DNA of 64,000 nucleotides from Bacillus sp. HSf4 (GCF_029537375.1 NZ_CP120679.1:1042001-1106000), one strand, 5' to 3'. Counted from the first letter of the stretch, positions 46,649 to 55,153 are shown. Numbers and translations are program-made. The notes: generated by a model not told the origin, from the letters alone.

Positions 46649-48495
46649 CAAGCCTCCTCCTTTTTGATGCGTACAGCATAAATGCCGGCGAGATTTTCTT
46701 GCAAAAAAGGTTCTGCCGGCAGATCGTAGACGAAGAGCTGTAAACCGCTGCGCTTGATGTTTTGACATGCCGGCTTTAGGGCTTGCGGGGGATCCTCAAA
46801 AGCAGGAATCTCCAGCTTCATTTCGTTTTCTTGTAAAACAACGGCCGTTTCCTGCAGCGGATTGATATCCATCAGTGCCCGCTTGAGCGCCTCCCTGAAC
46901 GCCAATGTCAGATTGAGCCCCGGACTTCCGTACCAGAGGTCATCAACGCCCGCCCATACAACGGGAAAGCCAAAAACGTCCTCCCCTATGCCGAGCGCGG
47001 GGGTGCCGTGCATCATGGACAGTATTTCGAGATAGTAGGCGGCATGCGTATCTTTTACAGCACCCAACTGGCTTAGCTTGATCGTTTCTGTTCCGCTAAT
47101 TTGTCTCTGTGTGAACTGATCATCCAAACATATCTGCATTCCTCTTGATACGCCTTCGGCAAGCGTTTCCCCGGCGCCGATTCCGTATTGTCCTATCTCT
47201 TTGAGGTAAGGGCCCGCAAGTCTTGACATATACATTTCAATCCCGGTCAGGCCTGCATCTCGTCGTGCTTCTTCATGTGTTAAACCGGCGCACACCGTTT
47301 CAGGCAAAAGTTCGGCCGGTCCGGATGACAAGGGATCAGCGGCTTGAACAATGCATTGTGACAAGGGCAGCTGCTTTACATGTTTTTCTTCCCACAGGTG
47401 AAAAATCCCCGCTGTTGTCGATGTCAGGTCGCTGAATAACTGAAATAACCGGCCGTCCCGGTGCTTCGTTTCCGCCTTTTCTTCAATATCCTCCAGCAAT
47501 TCAGCCTCAGCTCCGTCGAAGTTGATGAGCGGGTGGTCAAGAAACGGATACCAAGCCCCTTCAAGCGTTTTAAAGTCAAGAAGATACATTTCATGCCGCT
47601 TTTCCGGCGGCGTAAGTCCGGTGACCATTTTGAACAATTCAAAGGAGAGAACGTTTGTCAGGATGTCTGTTCCCGCTGAACAAAAGGCTTTCGATTCCCG
47701 ATTTTCATGAAGGGCACTACGGTGTACACGCCGCCATGCCGCCTCCCAAAAAACACTTGAATCAGGCGGTATAACAGGTCCGAGAAGACCAACCTGCTTG
47801 AGGCAGACTGCCGGAAAAAATCCTTTTTGCTCTTGTTTGCAAACCGTTTCCAATTCGCGGAGATTTTTTGAGTCTTCACCTTCTCCGACATACAAAATCC
47901 AATCCATGGATGGCACGGCTTCCCGCCAATTTCCGTTGGGGATCATTTCAATCTTTGCATCGTCTTTTTGCTTCGATTTTTCGATGGCGGTTTTCAGTTC
48001 TTCACTTTGATCAGTTGCATCAAGGTAAATATTGACGAAACCAGCCTCTGCAAGCGATTGAATCAATGGCACAACACAGGAGAGCGCACCAAGCACCAAG
48101 ACTTTTGTCTCGCGGCATAGCTGAAAGCGATAAGCTCCCGAATCCTTAAAGCTTTCAATAAATTCGATCTGCGGAGCGTACGTTTGCAGCAACCCGCTTT
48201 CCAACTGATGGGGCCGGTCCTTTTCCACATTCCGGACAAATCCGTGTTGATACAGCATATCAGCGATCTCATACACCCTATTTTTGTACGGGGCCGACAG
48301 CCCGTTTGTTAATTCGCCGAGCGTATAATCGCCATTGAACATCGGCAGCAGTTTTTCAATCCATTGATCAATTGAAGCGCCTTTGATACGAAACGAACCG
48401 GAATTATGTTTAAAATACACAGCTCCATGCGGATCGGGAAGGTAACGTGTATCTTTCTTCACTTTCAGACGAGCGGAAGCGGTCAATTGTGTCAT
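46648..48495 (-). CDS. TOMM maturation protein: leader-binding, ThiF-like partner of YcaO
   Basis: 615 residues. The N terminus (about 1-90; DPHGAVYFKHNSGSFRIKG ... YTLGELTNGLSAPYKNRVYEIADMLYQHGFVRN) looks like a PqqD-like RiPP recognition element that binds leader peptides. An E1/ThiF-like domain with a degenerate nucleotide loop (KVLVLGALSCVVPLI near 130) follows, then a long C-terminal region with no motif I can name. It fits the 'putative thiazole-containing bacteriocin maturation' family that accompanies heterocycloanthracin loci. AAGGAGGAGGCAGC precedes the ATG. Its job would be to present the precursor to the YcaO enzyme. Confidence 0.88.
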   Translation of the reverse strand: MTQLTASARLKVKKDTRYLPDPHGAVYFKHNSGSFRIKGASIDQWIEKLLPMFNGDYTLGELTNGLSAPYKNRVYEIADMLYQHGFVRNVEKDRPHQLESGLLQTYAPQIEFIESFKDSGAYRFQLCRETKVLVLGALSCVVPLIQSLAEAGFVNIYLDATDQSEELKTAIEKSKQKDDAKIEMIPNGNWREAVPSMDWILYVGEGEDSKNLRELETVCKQEQKGFFPAVCLKQVGLLGPVIPPDSSVFWEAAWRRVHRSALHENRESKAFCSAGTDILTNVLSFELFKMVTGLTPPEKRHEMYLLDFKTLEGAWYPFLDHPLINFDGAEAELLEDIEEKAETKHRDGRLFQLFSDLTSTTAGIFHLWEEKHVKQLPLSQCIVQAADPLSSGPAELLPETVCAGLTHEEARRDAGLTGIEMYMSRLAGPYLKEIGQYGIGAGETLAEGVSRGMQICLDDQFTQRQISGTETIKLSQLGAVKDTHAAYYLEILSMMHGTPALGIGEDVFGFPVVWAGVDDLWYGSPGLNLTLAFREALKRALMDINPLQETAVVLQENEMKLEIPAFEDPPQALKPACQNIKRSGLQLFVYDLPAEPFLQENLAGIYAVRIKKEEA

Positions 48496-48565
48496 GCTGC
48501 CTCCTCCTTAGAAGATGTAAAAATCATACATATCATGTTATGTAATCATGTTTGTCTGTTATGAT

Positions 48566-48602
48566 AAAGACCCCTGCGGCAGAACAGGCAGGGGCGGCTT
48601 TC
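48566..48602 (-). terminator. Hairpin between precursor and maturation genes
   Basis: On the minus strand CCCCTGC-N11-GCAGGGG followed by TCTTTAT. A partial terminator here would make precursor mRNA exceed that of the enzymes, as is usual in RiPP operons. Confidence 0.65.
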
Positions 48603-48613
48603 TTCGGGTGGTG

Positions 48614-48928
48614 CTACATACCTCCATGCCAGCAGCTTCCGCAGCTCCAGCAGCAGTGGCCCGCACAGCTCGCGCAACTCCAGCAACTTCCGCAGCTCGC
48701 ACAGCTCGCGCAACTCCAGCAACTTCCGCAGCTTGCACAGCTCCAGCAGCTTGCACAACTCCAGCAGCTTCCGCAGCTCGCACAGCTCCAACAGCTTCCG
48801 CAACTGGCGCAACTCCAGCAGCTCGCGCAATGCTTGTCGTTGACATGGTGACGGTCATGATTCCAAGGCGTCTCCGCTTGGAATGGATCCATCTCCAATG
48901 ATTGCAGTTCATCATAAAAATGTTGCAT
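48614..48928 (-). CDS. Heterocycloanthracin/sonorensin-type TOMM bacteriocin precursor
   Basis: 104 residues from ATG 48928, with GAGGAGG ten bases upstream. Leader of about 33 residues (MQHFYDELQSLEMDPFQAET, then PWNHDRHHVNDKH). The 71-residue core starts with 18 uninterrupted Cys-Xaa-Ser triplets where Xaa is Ala, Trp or Gly, then CAGH, C, CWS, CGS and CWHGGM. By my count it has 23 Cys and 20 Ser, all potential azole sites. Heterocycloanthracin and sonorensin precursors have similar leaders and Cys-Xaa-Xaa cores. The maturation genes lie directly downstream. The plus strand of the repeat also reads open in other frames (Gln/Leu- or Ala/Thr-rich), but those are shadows. Confidence 0.9.
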   Translation of the reverse strand: MQHFYDELQSLEMDPFQAETPWNHDRHHVNDKHCASCWSCASCGSCWSCASCGSCWSCASCWSCASCGSCWSCASCASCGSCWSCASCAGHCCWSCGSCWHGGM

Positions 48929-49112
48929 TTTATACAATCCTCCTCAATGTAATCCAAAAGAACAAAATCATATGCGTAGATTGAAAGTCTACCCGGGTCA
49001 CTCAAGATCAAATTATGAGGCCTGTTAGGTGAGTGTTACTGAATGCAACGCCTATTTTTCCTGTAAATGGATATGAGGCGGGGTGTGAGGGAGGGGGAAA
49101 AGGCGGCACCAT

Positions 49113-49146
49113 CAAAAAGAAACCGGCTGTAAAAGCCGGCTTCCTT
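49113..49146 (-). terminator. Terminator after nhaX
   Basis: On the minus strand AAGCCGGC-TTTTACA-GCCGGTTTCTTTTTG. Confidence 0.8.
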
Positions 49147-49153
49147 AGCGGTA

Positions 49154-49654
49154 TTACTTGACGATCAGCACCGGTATCTCCGACTTTGAGGAAATCTTAT
49201 CGCTGACACTCCCGAACAGCAGTTTTTTCAGGCGGTTTTGATCGCGGGTTCCTGTTATGACGAGATCGGCACCGATATGTTCAGCATGGTGAAGGACCGC
49301 GTTTGCAGGGTCCCCTTCTAACACTTCAATGTCAGCGTCGAATTGGTTGTTATTTAAGATGATTTTGGCTGCGGCAATCGCTTCTTCTGCGCTATCTTCA
49401 TAGATCAGCGGCTCCCCGGCCGGGTCGGACTCGTGCGGGACGGGAGCTGCGGCCGGAATGCCGCTGTAAAGATAAGGGGCGCCTGCGGCGGGCCGCTGCT
49501 CTTCGCTCGCCGTTCTTGCCTGCTTCGGTTCGTGAACATGGGCGATGGTCAGTTCGGCGCCTAGCTTTTTTGTCAGGACAATCGCTTTTTGCAGCGCTTT
49601 CTTGCTTTCTTCTTTTTCGTCAAAGGCGACGATGATGCGATCGGCTTTCAACAT
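49154..49654 (-). CDS. nhaX: Universal stress protein (UspA family)
   Basis: 166 residues with the Usp fold: N-terminal IIVAFDEKEESKKALQKAI, and the ATP-binding C-terminal signature GTRDQNRLKKLLFGSVSDKISSKSEIPVLIVK (G-2x-G-9x-G-S type). A Pro/Ala-rich insert lies near residues 50-80. B. subtilis nhaX (yheK) occupies the same place before yheJ-bmrC. AAAGGAGGAGCAAA precedes the start. Confidence 0.92.
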   Translation of the reverse strand: MLKADRIIVAFDEKEESKKALQKAIVLTKKLGAELTIAHVHEPKQARTASEEQRPAAGAPYLYSGIPAAAPVPHESDPAGEPLIYEDSAEEAIAAAKIILNNNQFDADIEVLEGDPANAVLHHAEHIGADLVITGTRDQNRLKKLLFGSVSDKISSKSEIPVLIVK

Positions 49655-49752
49655 TTTGCTCCTCCTTTCGAAATGGGTTTATAGACGTTTTACCCGTTTT
49701 TCACATGATCTAACAAGATGAAGAAAAAGATTGTCAATTTTCAAAAAATAAA

Positions 49753-49781
49753 TTGACAAATAAAGGGCCGTACTATAAGAT
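49753..49781 (+). promoter_or_regulatory. Promoter of the bmrCD leader transcript
   Basis: TTGACA (49753-49758), 17 bp, TAAGAT (49776-49781). It is followed 32 bp later by a well-supported short ORF and the tandem hairpins. Confidence 0.75.
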
Positions 49782-49813
49782 GGAAAATATTAATAAGATT
49801 GGAGGGTATCGTC

Positions 49814-49891
49814 ATGAAGAGAATCAATCGACCAGCTCAAGAGACAAATCAATTTGCGCGTGACGGCTCCATACCTTCCAGATGGTTATAG
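49814..49891 (+). CDS. Leader peptide 1 of the bmrCD operon
   Basis: A 25-residue ORF (MKRINRPAQETNQFARDGSI, then PSRWL) with TTGGAGGGTATCGTC in front, located between the promoter and three hairpins. In B. subtilis the same position holds bmrB (yheJ), whose translation controls attenuation of bmrCD in response to ribosome-targeting antibiotics. The position and ribosome-binding site support a translated leader; sequence identity to BmrB cannot be judged here. Confidence 0.65.
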   Translation: MKRINRPAQETNQFARDGSIPSRWL

Positions 49892-49922
49892 AAAATCCGC
49901 ATTTTTATCTGAAAATGAAGGA

Positions 49923-50047
49923 AGGCGCATGTCGCGTAGTATGAGCGTACATGCGCCTTTTTGATGTGAAAGGGCATGCTGCATTTACAGTATGCCTTTT
50001 TTTAGGTGAAAAAGCATGGCTTTAACAAGTTGGGGCCCATGCTTTTC
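49923..50047 (+). terminator. Three tandem attenuator hairpins in the bmrCD leader
   Basis: Hairpin 1: AGGCGCATGT ... ACATGCGCCT-TTTT (49923-49962). Hairpin 2: GGGCATGCTG ... CAGTATGCC-TTTTTTT (49971-50003). Hairpin 3: AAAAGCATGG ... CCATGCTTTTC (50009-50047). The arms of the three share the core GCATG/CATGC, so arms of different hairpins can pair with one another as alternatives, a plan suited to attenuation. Confidence 0.75.
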
Positions 50048-50111
50048 TATAGACGAAAATGAAGCTGGACCAGCTGATTTTTCGAAAAAACGAACATAAG
50101 GAGGAGTTTTG

Positions 50112-50171
50112 ATGCTCACTGTCAGCAAAAACAAAATCAACGACTGTAAGGAAAAGCTTGAAGGCGGCTAA
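50112..50171 (+). CDS. Leader peptide 2 of the bmrCD operon
   Basis: A 19-residue ORF MLTVSKNKINDCKEKLEGG with AAGGAGGAGTTTTG upstream, ending 18 nt before the bmrC start. Good ribosome-binding site; function unknown. It could couple translation into bmrC or be part of the regulatory leader. Confidence 0.5.
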   Translation: MLTVSKNKINDCKEKLEGG

Positions 50172-50189
50172 AAAAGGAGAGGATATCAC

Positions 50190-51944
50190 ATGTTTTCTGT
50201 TTTATGGAAGCTTGGCTGGTTTTTCAAAGCCTCATGGCGGCGCTACACGGTCGCGATCGCCTTGCTCATCATCGTAAATATTTTGGAGATGTTTCCGCCG
50301 AAGCTGCTGGGAAACGCCATTGACGATATGCAGGCGGGGACATTTTCAGCGGCCGGGATGCTCGGTTATATCGGTTTATTCATGGCGCTTGCCATTGTCG
50401 TATATACATTGTCTTACTATTGGATGTATCAGCTGTTTGGCGGGGCGAATTTGATCGAGAAAATCCTCAGATCTAAACTGATGGGGCACCTTTTGAAGAT
50501 GACGCCGGCTTTTTACGAGAAAAACCGCACCGGAGATTTGATGGCGAGGGCGACAAATGATTTAAAAGCGGTCTCGATGACGGCCGGTTTCGGAATCCTG
50601 ACGCTTGTAGACTCAACCATGTATATGCTGACGATTCTGTTCACGATGGGGATTTTCATCAGCTGGAAGCTGACGCTTGCTTCGATCATTCCGCTGCCTT
50701 TGATGGCCGCAGCGATCAGTATTTACGGGAAAAAAATCCACCAGCGTTTTACCGAAGCGCAGGATGCCTTTGGCGATTTGAATGACCGCGTGCTTGAGTC
50801 GGTCTCAGGGGTCAGGGTGATCCGTGCCTATGTGCAAGAAAAAAACGATGTCGCCCGGTTTAACCGGATGACGGCGGATGTCTATCAAAAAAACATGAAA
50901 GTGGCGCTGATTGACTCGCTGTTTGAGCCGACGGTAAAGCTCTTGGTCGGCATCAGCTATCTGATCGGCCTCGGCTATGGTGCATTTCTTGTGTTCCGCA
51001 GCCAGCTCACATTGGGAGAACTCGTTTCATTCAACGTTTACCTGGGGATGCTGATCTGGCCGATGTTTGCGATCGGGGAGCTGATCAATGTCATGCAGAG
51101 GGGGAATGCATCGCTTGACAGGGTCACGGATACACTCGCGTATCAGCCTGATGTAACGGAAGCCTCAACCCCTGTAAAAACGGAGCCGGGGGATATTGTG
51201 TTTGATAATGTCAGTTTTACGTACCCGAGCTCTGCCTCAGAAAACCTTACCGGCATTTCCTTCGCTGTCCAAGAGGGGCAGACGGTCGGGATCGTTGGGA
51301 GAACCGGAAGCGGGAAGACGACATTAGTCAAACAGCTGTTGCGGCAGTATCCGCCGGGTAAGGGAAAAATCAGCATATCGGATGTGCCGATTGAACAGCT
51401 TCCGCTTGACGAGCTGCGCAGCTGGATCGGCTATGTACCGCAGGATCATGTGCTGTTTTCAAAAACGGTCAAAGAAAATATTCTGTTCGGCGCTGAGCAT
51501 GCGACAGAGCAGGACCTTAAAGGTGTCATTCATGCGGCTTATTTGGAAAAGGACATTGAGCTTTTGAAAGACGGACTTCAGACGATGGTCGGGGAAAAAG
51601 GCGTCGCTTTATCAGGAGGGCAGAAACAGCGGATTTCGATTGCCCGGGCTTTAATCGCACAGCCTCATATTTTGATATTGGATGATTCGCTTTCCGCTGT
51701 TGACGCGAAGACGGAAGCGGCGATCATTGACAACATTCGGCACACCAGGAAAGGAAAAACAACCTTGATTACGTCGCATCGTATGTCGGCTGTTGAGCAT
51801 GCCGATTTCATTCTTGTCCTTGAAGGCGGGCGCATGATTGAGAAAGGGACGCACCATGAGCTGATCGCCGCGAAAGGCTGGTATTTTGAACAATATGAAG
51901 CACAGCAGCTTCCTTCAGTGGAAGAAGGGAGGACTGTTGGATGA
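50190..51944 (+). CDS. bmrC: Multidrug ABC exporter half-transporter BmrC
   Basis: 584 residues: six-span exporter domain (1-320) fused to an ATPase domain. Walker A GRTGSGKTT near residue 371, signature LSGGQKQR near residue 475, Walker B ILILDDSLSAVDAKT near residue 492. The residue after the Walker B Asp is Asp rather than the catalytic Glu, as in B. subtilis BmrC (YheI), so this half forms the degenerate ATP site of an asymmetric heterodimer with BmrD. AAAGGAGAGGATATCAC precedes the ATG. The next gene overlaps by four bases. Confidence 0.95.
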   Translation: MFSVLWKLGWFFKASWRRYTVAIALLIIVNILEMFPPKLLGNAIDDMQAGTFSAAGMLGYIGLFMALAIVVYTLSYYWMYQLFGGANLIEKILRSKLMGHLLKMTPAFYEKNRTGDLMARATNDLKAVSMTAGFGILTLVDSTMYMLTILFTMGIFISWKLTLASIIPLPLMAAAISIYGKKIHQRFTEAQDAFGDLNDRVLESVSGVRVIRAYVQEKNDVARFNRMTADVYQKNMKVALIDSLFEPTVKLLVGISYLIGLGYGAFLVFRSQLTLGELVSFNVYLGMLIWPMFAIGELINVMQRGNASLDRVTDTLAYQPDVTEASTPVKTEPGDIVFDNVSFTYPSSASENLTGISFAVQEGQTVGIVGRTGSGKTTLVKQLLRQYPPGKGKISISDVPIEQLPLDELRSWIGYVPQDHVLFSKTVKENILFGAEHATEQDLKGVIHAAYLEKDIELLKDGLQTMVGEKGVALSGGQKQRISIARALIAQPHILILDDSLSAVDAKTEAAIIDNIRHTRKGKTTLITSHRMSAVEHADFILVLEGGRMIEKGTHHELIAAKGWYFEQYEAQQLPSVEEGRTVG

Positions 51945-53959
51945 AGACGGGAAAAAGGCTTTGGCAATATGCGCTTCATTATAAAAAAATCCTTATTTGG
52001 GCGCTTGTCATGCTGACTGTGGCGGTGACCGCCGAACTGACCGGACCGATGATCGCCAAAAAGATGATCGACGATCATATTTTGGGGATTGAAAAGATGT
52101 GGTATGAAGTCCCGGATAAAAGCAAGTATACGGTTTCCTATAACGGCCGCGAATATGTCAGGGAAGACAGGCTGGGCCCTTCCGCAGAAAAAACGAGGGA
52201 AGTCCATGTTTTTCAAGTCGGCCTAGATTATTATTTTGTTGATGAAGCGGTTCCTTTTGACGGGAAACGCACGGCGTCCGGCGGGGAGCTGCGAATTTCC
52301 GACGGGAAACAGTCGAAAACGTATCAGGCTGACCGGTTGTCAATGTCTGAAGTGTATTCGTTTTATGAACCCGAAGTTGAAGGGCTCATCTCTCTGGTCT
52401 TCTTATATTTTGGCCTTCTCATCTTCTCGGTTTTTTTCCATTACGGACAATTCTACCTGCTGCAGATGGGTGCAAACCGGATTATTCAAAAGATGAGGCG
52501 GGATGTTTTTGCCAACATCCAACGTCTCCCGGTCCGCTATTTTGACAATTTGCCGGCCGGAAAAATCGTGGCCAGAGTAACAAATGATACAGAAGCGATC
52601 CGCGACTTGTACGTCACCGTCCTCTCGACATTTGTGACCAATTTTATTTATATTGCCGGAATTTTTGCCGCGCTGTTTTTGCTTGATATCAGGCTTGCAG
52701 CCGCCTGTCTGGTGATCGTGCCGTTGATTGCCGTCTGGTCGGTCATCTACCGCAAATTTGCATCAGGATACAATCATAAACTCCGATCGATCAACAGTGA
52801 GATCAACGCTAAAATGAATGAGTCCATTCAAGGGATGACCATCATTCAGGCCTTTCGCCGCGAAAAGGAGACGAAACGGGAATTTGAACAGCTCAATGAA
52901 AACCACTTCCGCTATCAAAATAAAATGCTGAATCTCAATTCTCTCATGTCGCACAATCTGGTCAACATTCTCAGAAACGTGACATTCGCCGGATTGATCT
53001 GGTACTTTGGAGGCGCTGCACTGAATGCGGAAGGCATGATTTCAATCGGAGCCCTCTATGCATTCGTTGACTACCTGAATCGTTTGTTTCAGCCGATTAC
53101 CGCCATCGTCAACCAATTCGCCAAGCTTGAACTGGCGCGCGTGTCATCTGAAAGGGTATTCCGCCTTTTGGATGAGGCGGGAGTTGATGTGGAAGAAACA
53201 AGCGCTGACAGAATGAAAGGGCATGTCGTGTTTGAGGATGTCTCATTTGGCTATGACGGCGGGGCCGCTGTGTTAAAAAACATTTCATTTGCAGCCAACC
53301 AAGGGGAGACCGTCGCATTAGTCGGTCATACGGGCTCAGGCAAAAGCTCGATTATGAATGTTTTGTTCCGCTTTTACGACATTCAAAAAGGCGATGTGAA
53401 AATTGATGGAACAAGCATTTATCAAATGTCGCGGCAGGAAATCAGACAGAACATGGGGATCGTGCTTCAAGATCCTTACTTGTTTTCGGGGACGATTGCT
53501 TCAAATGTCAGCCTTGATAGTGAAGAGATCACGAGAGAACAGGTTGAAGAGGCATTGAAATACGTAGGGGCGGATAAGCTCTTTGCCCATCTGTCCAAAG
53601 GCATTGATGAGCCGGTCATTGAAAAAGGGAGCACGCTTTCCTCCGGGGAAAGACAGCTGATTTCGTTTGCGCGTGCGCTTGCCTATAACCCGGCCATCCT
53701 CATTTTAGACGAGGCGACGGCAAATATCGATACCGAAACAGAAGCCGTTATTCAAAAGGCGCTTGACGTGGTTAAAAAAGGGCGCACAACCTTTATCATC
53801 GCCCACAGGCTGTCAACCATCAAAAACGCCGATCAAATCCTTGTCCTTGAAAAAGGGCGGATTATAGAGCGGGGCAATCATGAAGAGCTGATGAAACAAA
53901 AAGGACAATATTATCAAATGTATGAGCTGCAAAAAGGGCGCGGGAAGCTTAGCGTGTAA
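51941..53959 (+). CDS. bmrD: Multidrug ABC exporter half-transporter BmrD
   Basis: 672 residues. The exporter domain has a long extracellular insertion after the first span (about residues 45-135), as in B. subtilis BmrD (YheH). Walker A GHTGSGKSS near residue 460, a non-canonical signature LSSGERQL near residue 567, Walker B ILILDEATANIDTET near residue 585 with the catalytic Glu. It pairs with BmrC to form a drug-stimulated efflux pump. ATGA overlap with bmrC. The stem TAAGCCGG/CCGGCTTA follows the stop without a T run. Proximity to the TOMM cluster makes export of that peptide thinkable but unproven. Confidence 0.95.
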   Translation: MKTGKRLWQYALHYKKILIWALVMLTVAVTAELTGPMIAKKMIDDHILGIEKMWYEVPDKSKYTVSYNGREYVREDRLGPSAEKTREVHVFQVGLDYYFVDEAVPFDGKRTASGGELRISDGKQSKTYQADRLSMSEVYSFYEPEVEGLISLVFLYFGLLIFSVFFHYGQFYLLQMGANRIIQKMRRDVFANIQRLPVRYFDNLPAGKIVARVTNDTEAIRDLYVTVLSTFVTNFIYIAGIFAALFLLDIRLAAACLVIVPLIAVWSVIYRKFASGYNHKLRSINSEINAKMNESIQGMTIIQAFRREKETKREFEQLNENHFRYQNKMLNLNSLMSHNLVNILRNVTFAGLIWYFGGAALNAEGMISIGALYAFVDYLNRLFQPITAIVNQFAKLELARVSSERVFRLLDEAGVDVEETSADRMKGHVVFEDVSFGYDGGAAVLKNISFAANQGETVALVGHTGSGKSSIMNVLFRFYDIQKGDVKIDGTSIYQMSRQEIRQNMGIVLQDPYLFSGTIASNVSLDSEEITREQVEEALKYVGADKLFAHLSKGIDEPVIEKGSTLSSGERQLISFARALAYNPAILILDEATANIDTETEAVIQKALDVVKKGRTTFIIAHRLSTIKNADQILVLEKGRIIERGNHEELMKQKGQYYQMYELQKGRGKLSV

Positions 53960-53993
53960 GCCGGACGATCTCCGGCTTACACCTTGTTGACAA

Positions 53994-54617
53994 TCAATAA
54001 GCGATTCCGACTCTTGTTTTAATATATTGATCAGACTCGGAGACCTGTAAAAGGAAGTGGGCGGTGTCTCCTGTTGAAATCTCTTTTCCGCCAAGGGGCA
54101 AAAAATCCCGTTCCGTCCGGTATGTTTGAACGGCCGGACCGTCGGGAAGATAGGTCGGACAAATGATTGTCCAATCAAGGTTCGTGCGGGCGAGCCGTTC
54201 ATACACTTTGGCATGTTCTCTAGCCGCCCGTGTTGAACGTCTTTTTGATTCATTCGTTTCAAAGCGGTAAAGCTTGGGATCCTGTCTTGCATTTAAAATT
54301 CCGGCGGTTCCGATGGTAATCAGCCGTTTTTTGTTCTGTTCGTTCATGGCATTGATGATGTTTTCGATGGAGACGGTTAATGTATCGTCTCCATCCGTAT
54401 TTAAACAGCTGACCACAATGTCCGCTCCTGCGATCAAAGCGCGCGCATCAGCCTGATTTCTTGCGTTCCCCGTCAGCGTCCGGCAGCGGTTTTTCAAAAG
54501 GCCTGCATTTTCCGTGCGGACGAGGGCGTAAACCGAGTGTCTGCCGTCTTTTTCCAAAATATTCACAAAGGCCTGTCCGACACGGCCTGTGCCTCCAAAA
54601 AGCGCAATCTTCATCAT
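53994..54617 (-). CDS. yheG: NAD(P)-binding NmrA/SDR-like protein
   Basis: 207 residues. N-terminal Rossmann motif ALFGGTGRVGQAFVNIL, then VYALVRT and NADARALIAGADIVVSCL, the layout of atypical short-chain dehydrogenases (NmrA/biliverdin-reductase-B-like). YERLARTNLDWTIICPTYLPDGP is the usual conserved C-terminal block. Reaction unknown. Convergent with bmrD, as in B. subtilis. GGGAGGAATGAATG precedes the start. Confidence 0.92.
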   Translation of the reverse strand: MMKIALFGGTGRVGQAFVNILEKDGRHSVYALVRTENAGLLKNRCRTLTGNARNQADARALIAGADIVVSCLNTDGDDTLTVSIENIINAMNEQNKKRLITIGTAGILNARQDPKLYRFETNESKRRSTRAAREHAKVYERLARTNLDWTIICPTYLPDGPAVQTYRTERDFLPLGGKEISTGDTAHFLLQVSESDQYIKTRVGIAY

Positions 54618-54638
54618 TCATTCCTCCCATCTGATCTA

Positions 54639-54782
54639 TCATACGCCAGATCGTCTGGAAGAAAAAGCCCCCTGAAAGCGGAAGGCCGCATGAATTGGGC
54701 GGACATTGACGACATATTCATGCAAGAGAGAGATCCCGACAAATTGAAACAGTTCCCAATTGATGCTTGCCACATACTGCAT
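54639..54782 (-). CDS. yheF: Small protein YheF
   Basis: 47 residues: MQYVASINWELFQFVGISLL, then HEYVVNVRPIHAAFRFQGAFSS. AAAGGAGGAGTCGGC gives an excellent ribosome-binding site. Same position as B. subtilis yheF (a similarly short gene). A hydrophobic stretch (FQFVGISLL) is too short for a sure membrane span. Function unknown. The overlapping frame at 54614-54808 is a shadow. Confidence 0.7.
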   Translation of the reverse strand: MQYVASINWELFQFVGISLLHEYVVNVRPIHAAFRFQGAFSSRRSGV

Positions 54783-54846
54783 GCCGACTCCTCCTTTGTT
54801 TTCAGCATATGAAAAAAGGAGAAGCGGGGTGCGGGTTTTTGGCCAA

Positions 54847-54880
54847 TGTAAAAAGAAGGTGCATAGCACCTTCTTCTGTT
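54847..54880 (-). terminator. Terminator after sspB
   Basis: On the minus strand AGAAGGTGC-TAT-GCACCTTCT followed by TTTT. Confidence 0.85.
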
Positions 54881-54900
54881 AAGCCAATATATGAAATTGT

Positions 54901-55101
54901 TTATTGTTGACCGCCCATAGAAGCTTGAGCTTGGGAAACGAGTCGTTTTGTAATTTCTCCGCCGACAGAACCGTTTGCACGGGAAGTTGTGTCAGCGCCA
55001 AGGTTCACACCGAACTCAGAAGCGATTTCGAGTTTCATTTGATCAATCGCCTGAGCTGCTCCAGGTACAACAAGTTGATTTGAAGAATTTTGGTTAGCCA
55101 T
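54901..55101 (-). CDS. sspB: Small acid-soluble spore protein, alpha/beta type
   Basis: 66 residues. Coats and protects spore DNA; degraded in germination by GPR. The GPR cleavage region appears as [13 protein letters not shown] (E-(I/F)-A-S-E-F) near residue 24, and the conserved [18 protein letters not shown] near residue 40 contacts DNA. I use the ATG at 55101 ([10 protein letters not shown]) with AAAAGGAGTTTGGATACA upstream; longer frames to 55194 are artefacts. A forespore-type promoter lies 24 bp before the start. Confidence 0.96.
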   Translation of the reverse strand: MANQNSSNQLVVPGAAQAIDQMKLEIASEFGVNLGADTTSRANGSVGGEITKRLVSQAQASMGGQQ

Positions 55102-55124
55102 TGTATCCAAACTCCTTTTCATAT

Positions 55125-55153
55125 TAGTATGGTTGGGCCGGCTGGATTTGCAC
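55125..55153 (-). promoter_or_regulatory. Forespore (sigma-G-like) promoter of sspB
   Basis: On the minus strand GTGCAAA (55153-55147), 15 bp, CATACTA (55131-55125). CATACTA is the sigma-G -10 pattern. The GTGCAAA element and spacing recur exactly in front of the divergent gene at 55322. Confidence 0.6.

Noticed and set aside
48630-48830. Possible CRISPR or satellite array
   Set aside because: The repeats are 9-nt coding units in phase with the Cys-Xaa-Ser triplets; there are no spacers.
48548-48901. Plus-strand open frames rich in Gln/Leu or Ala/Thr across the repeat block
   Set aside because: They are mirror readings of the Cys-Xaa-Ser repeat of the precursor on the other strand. None has a ribosome-binding site, and the minus-strand frame has a leader, a strong site and adjacent maturation genes.
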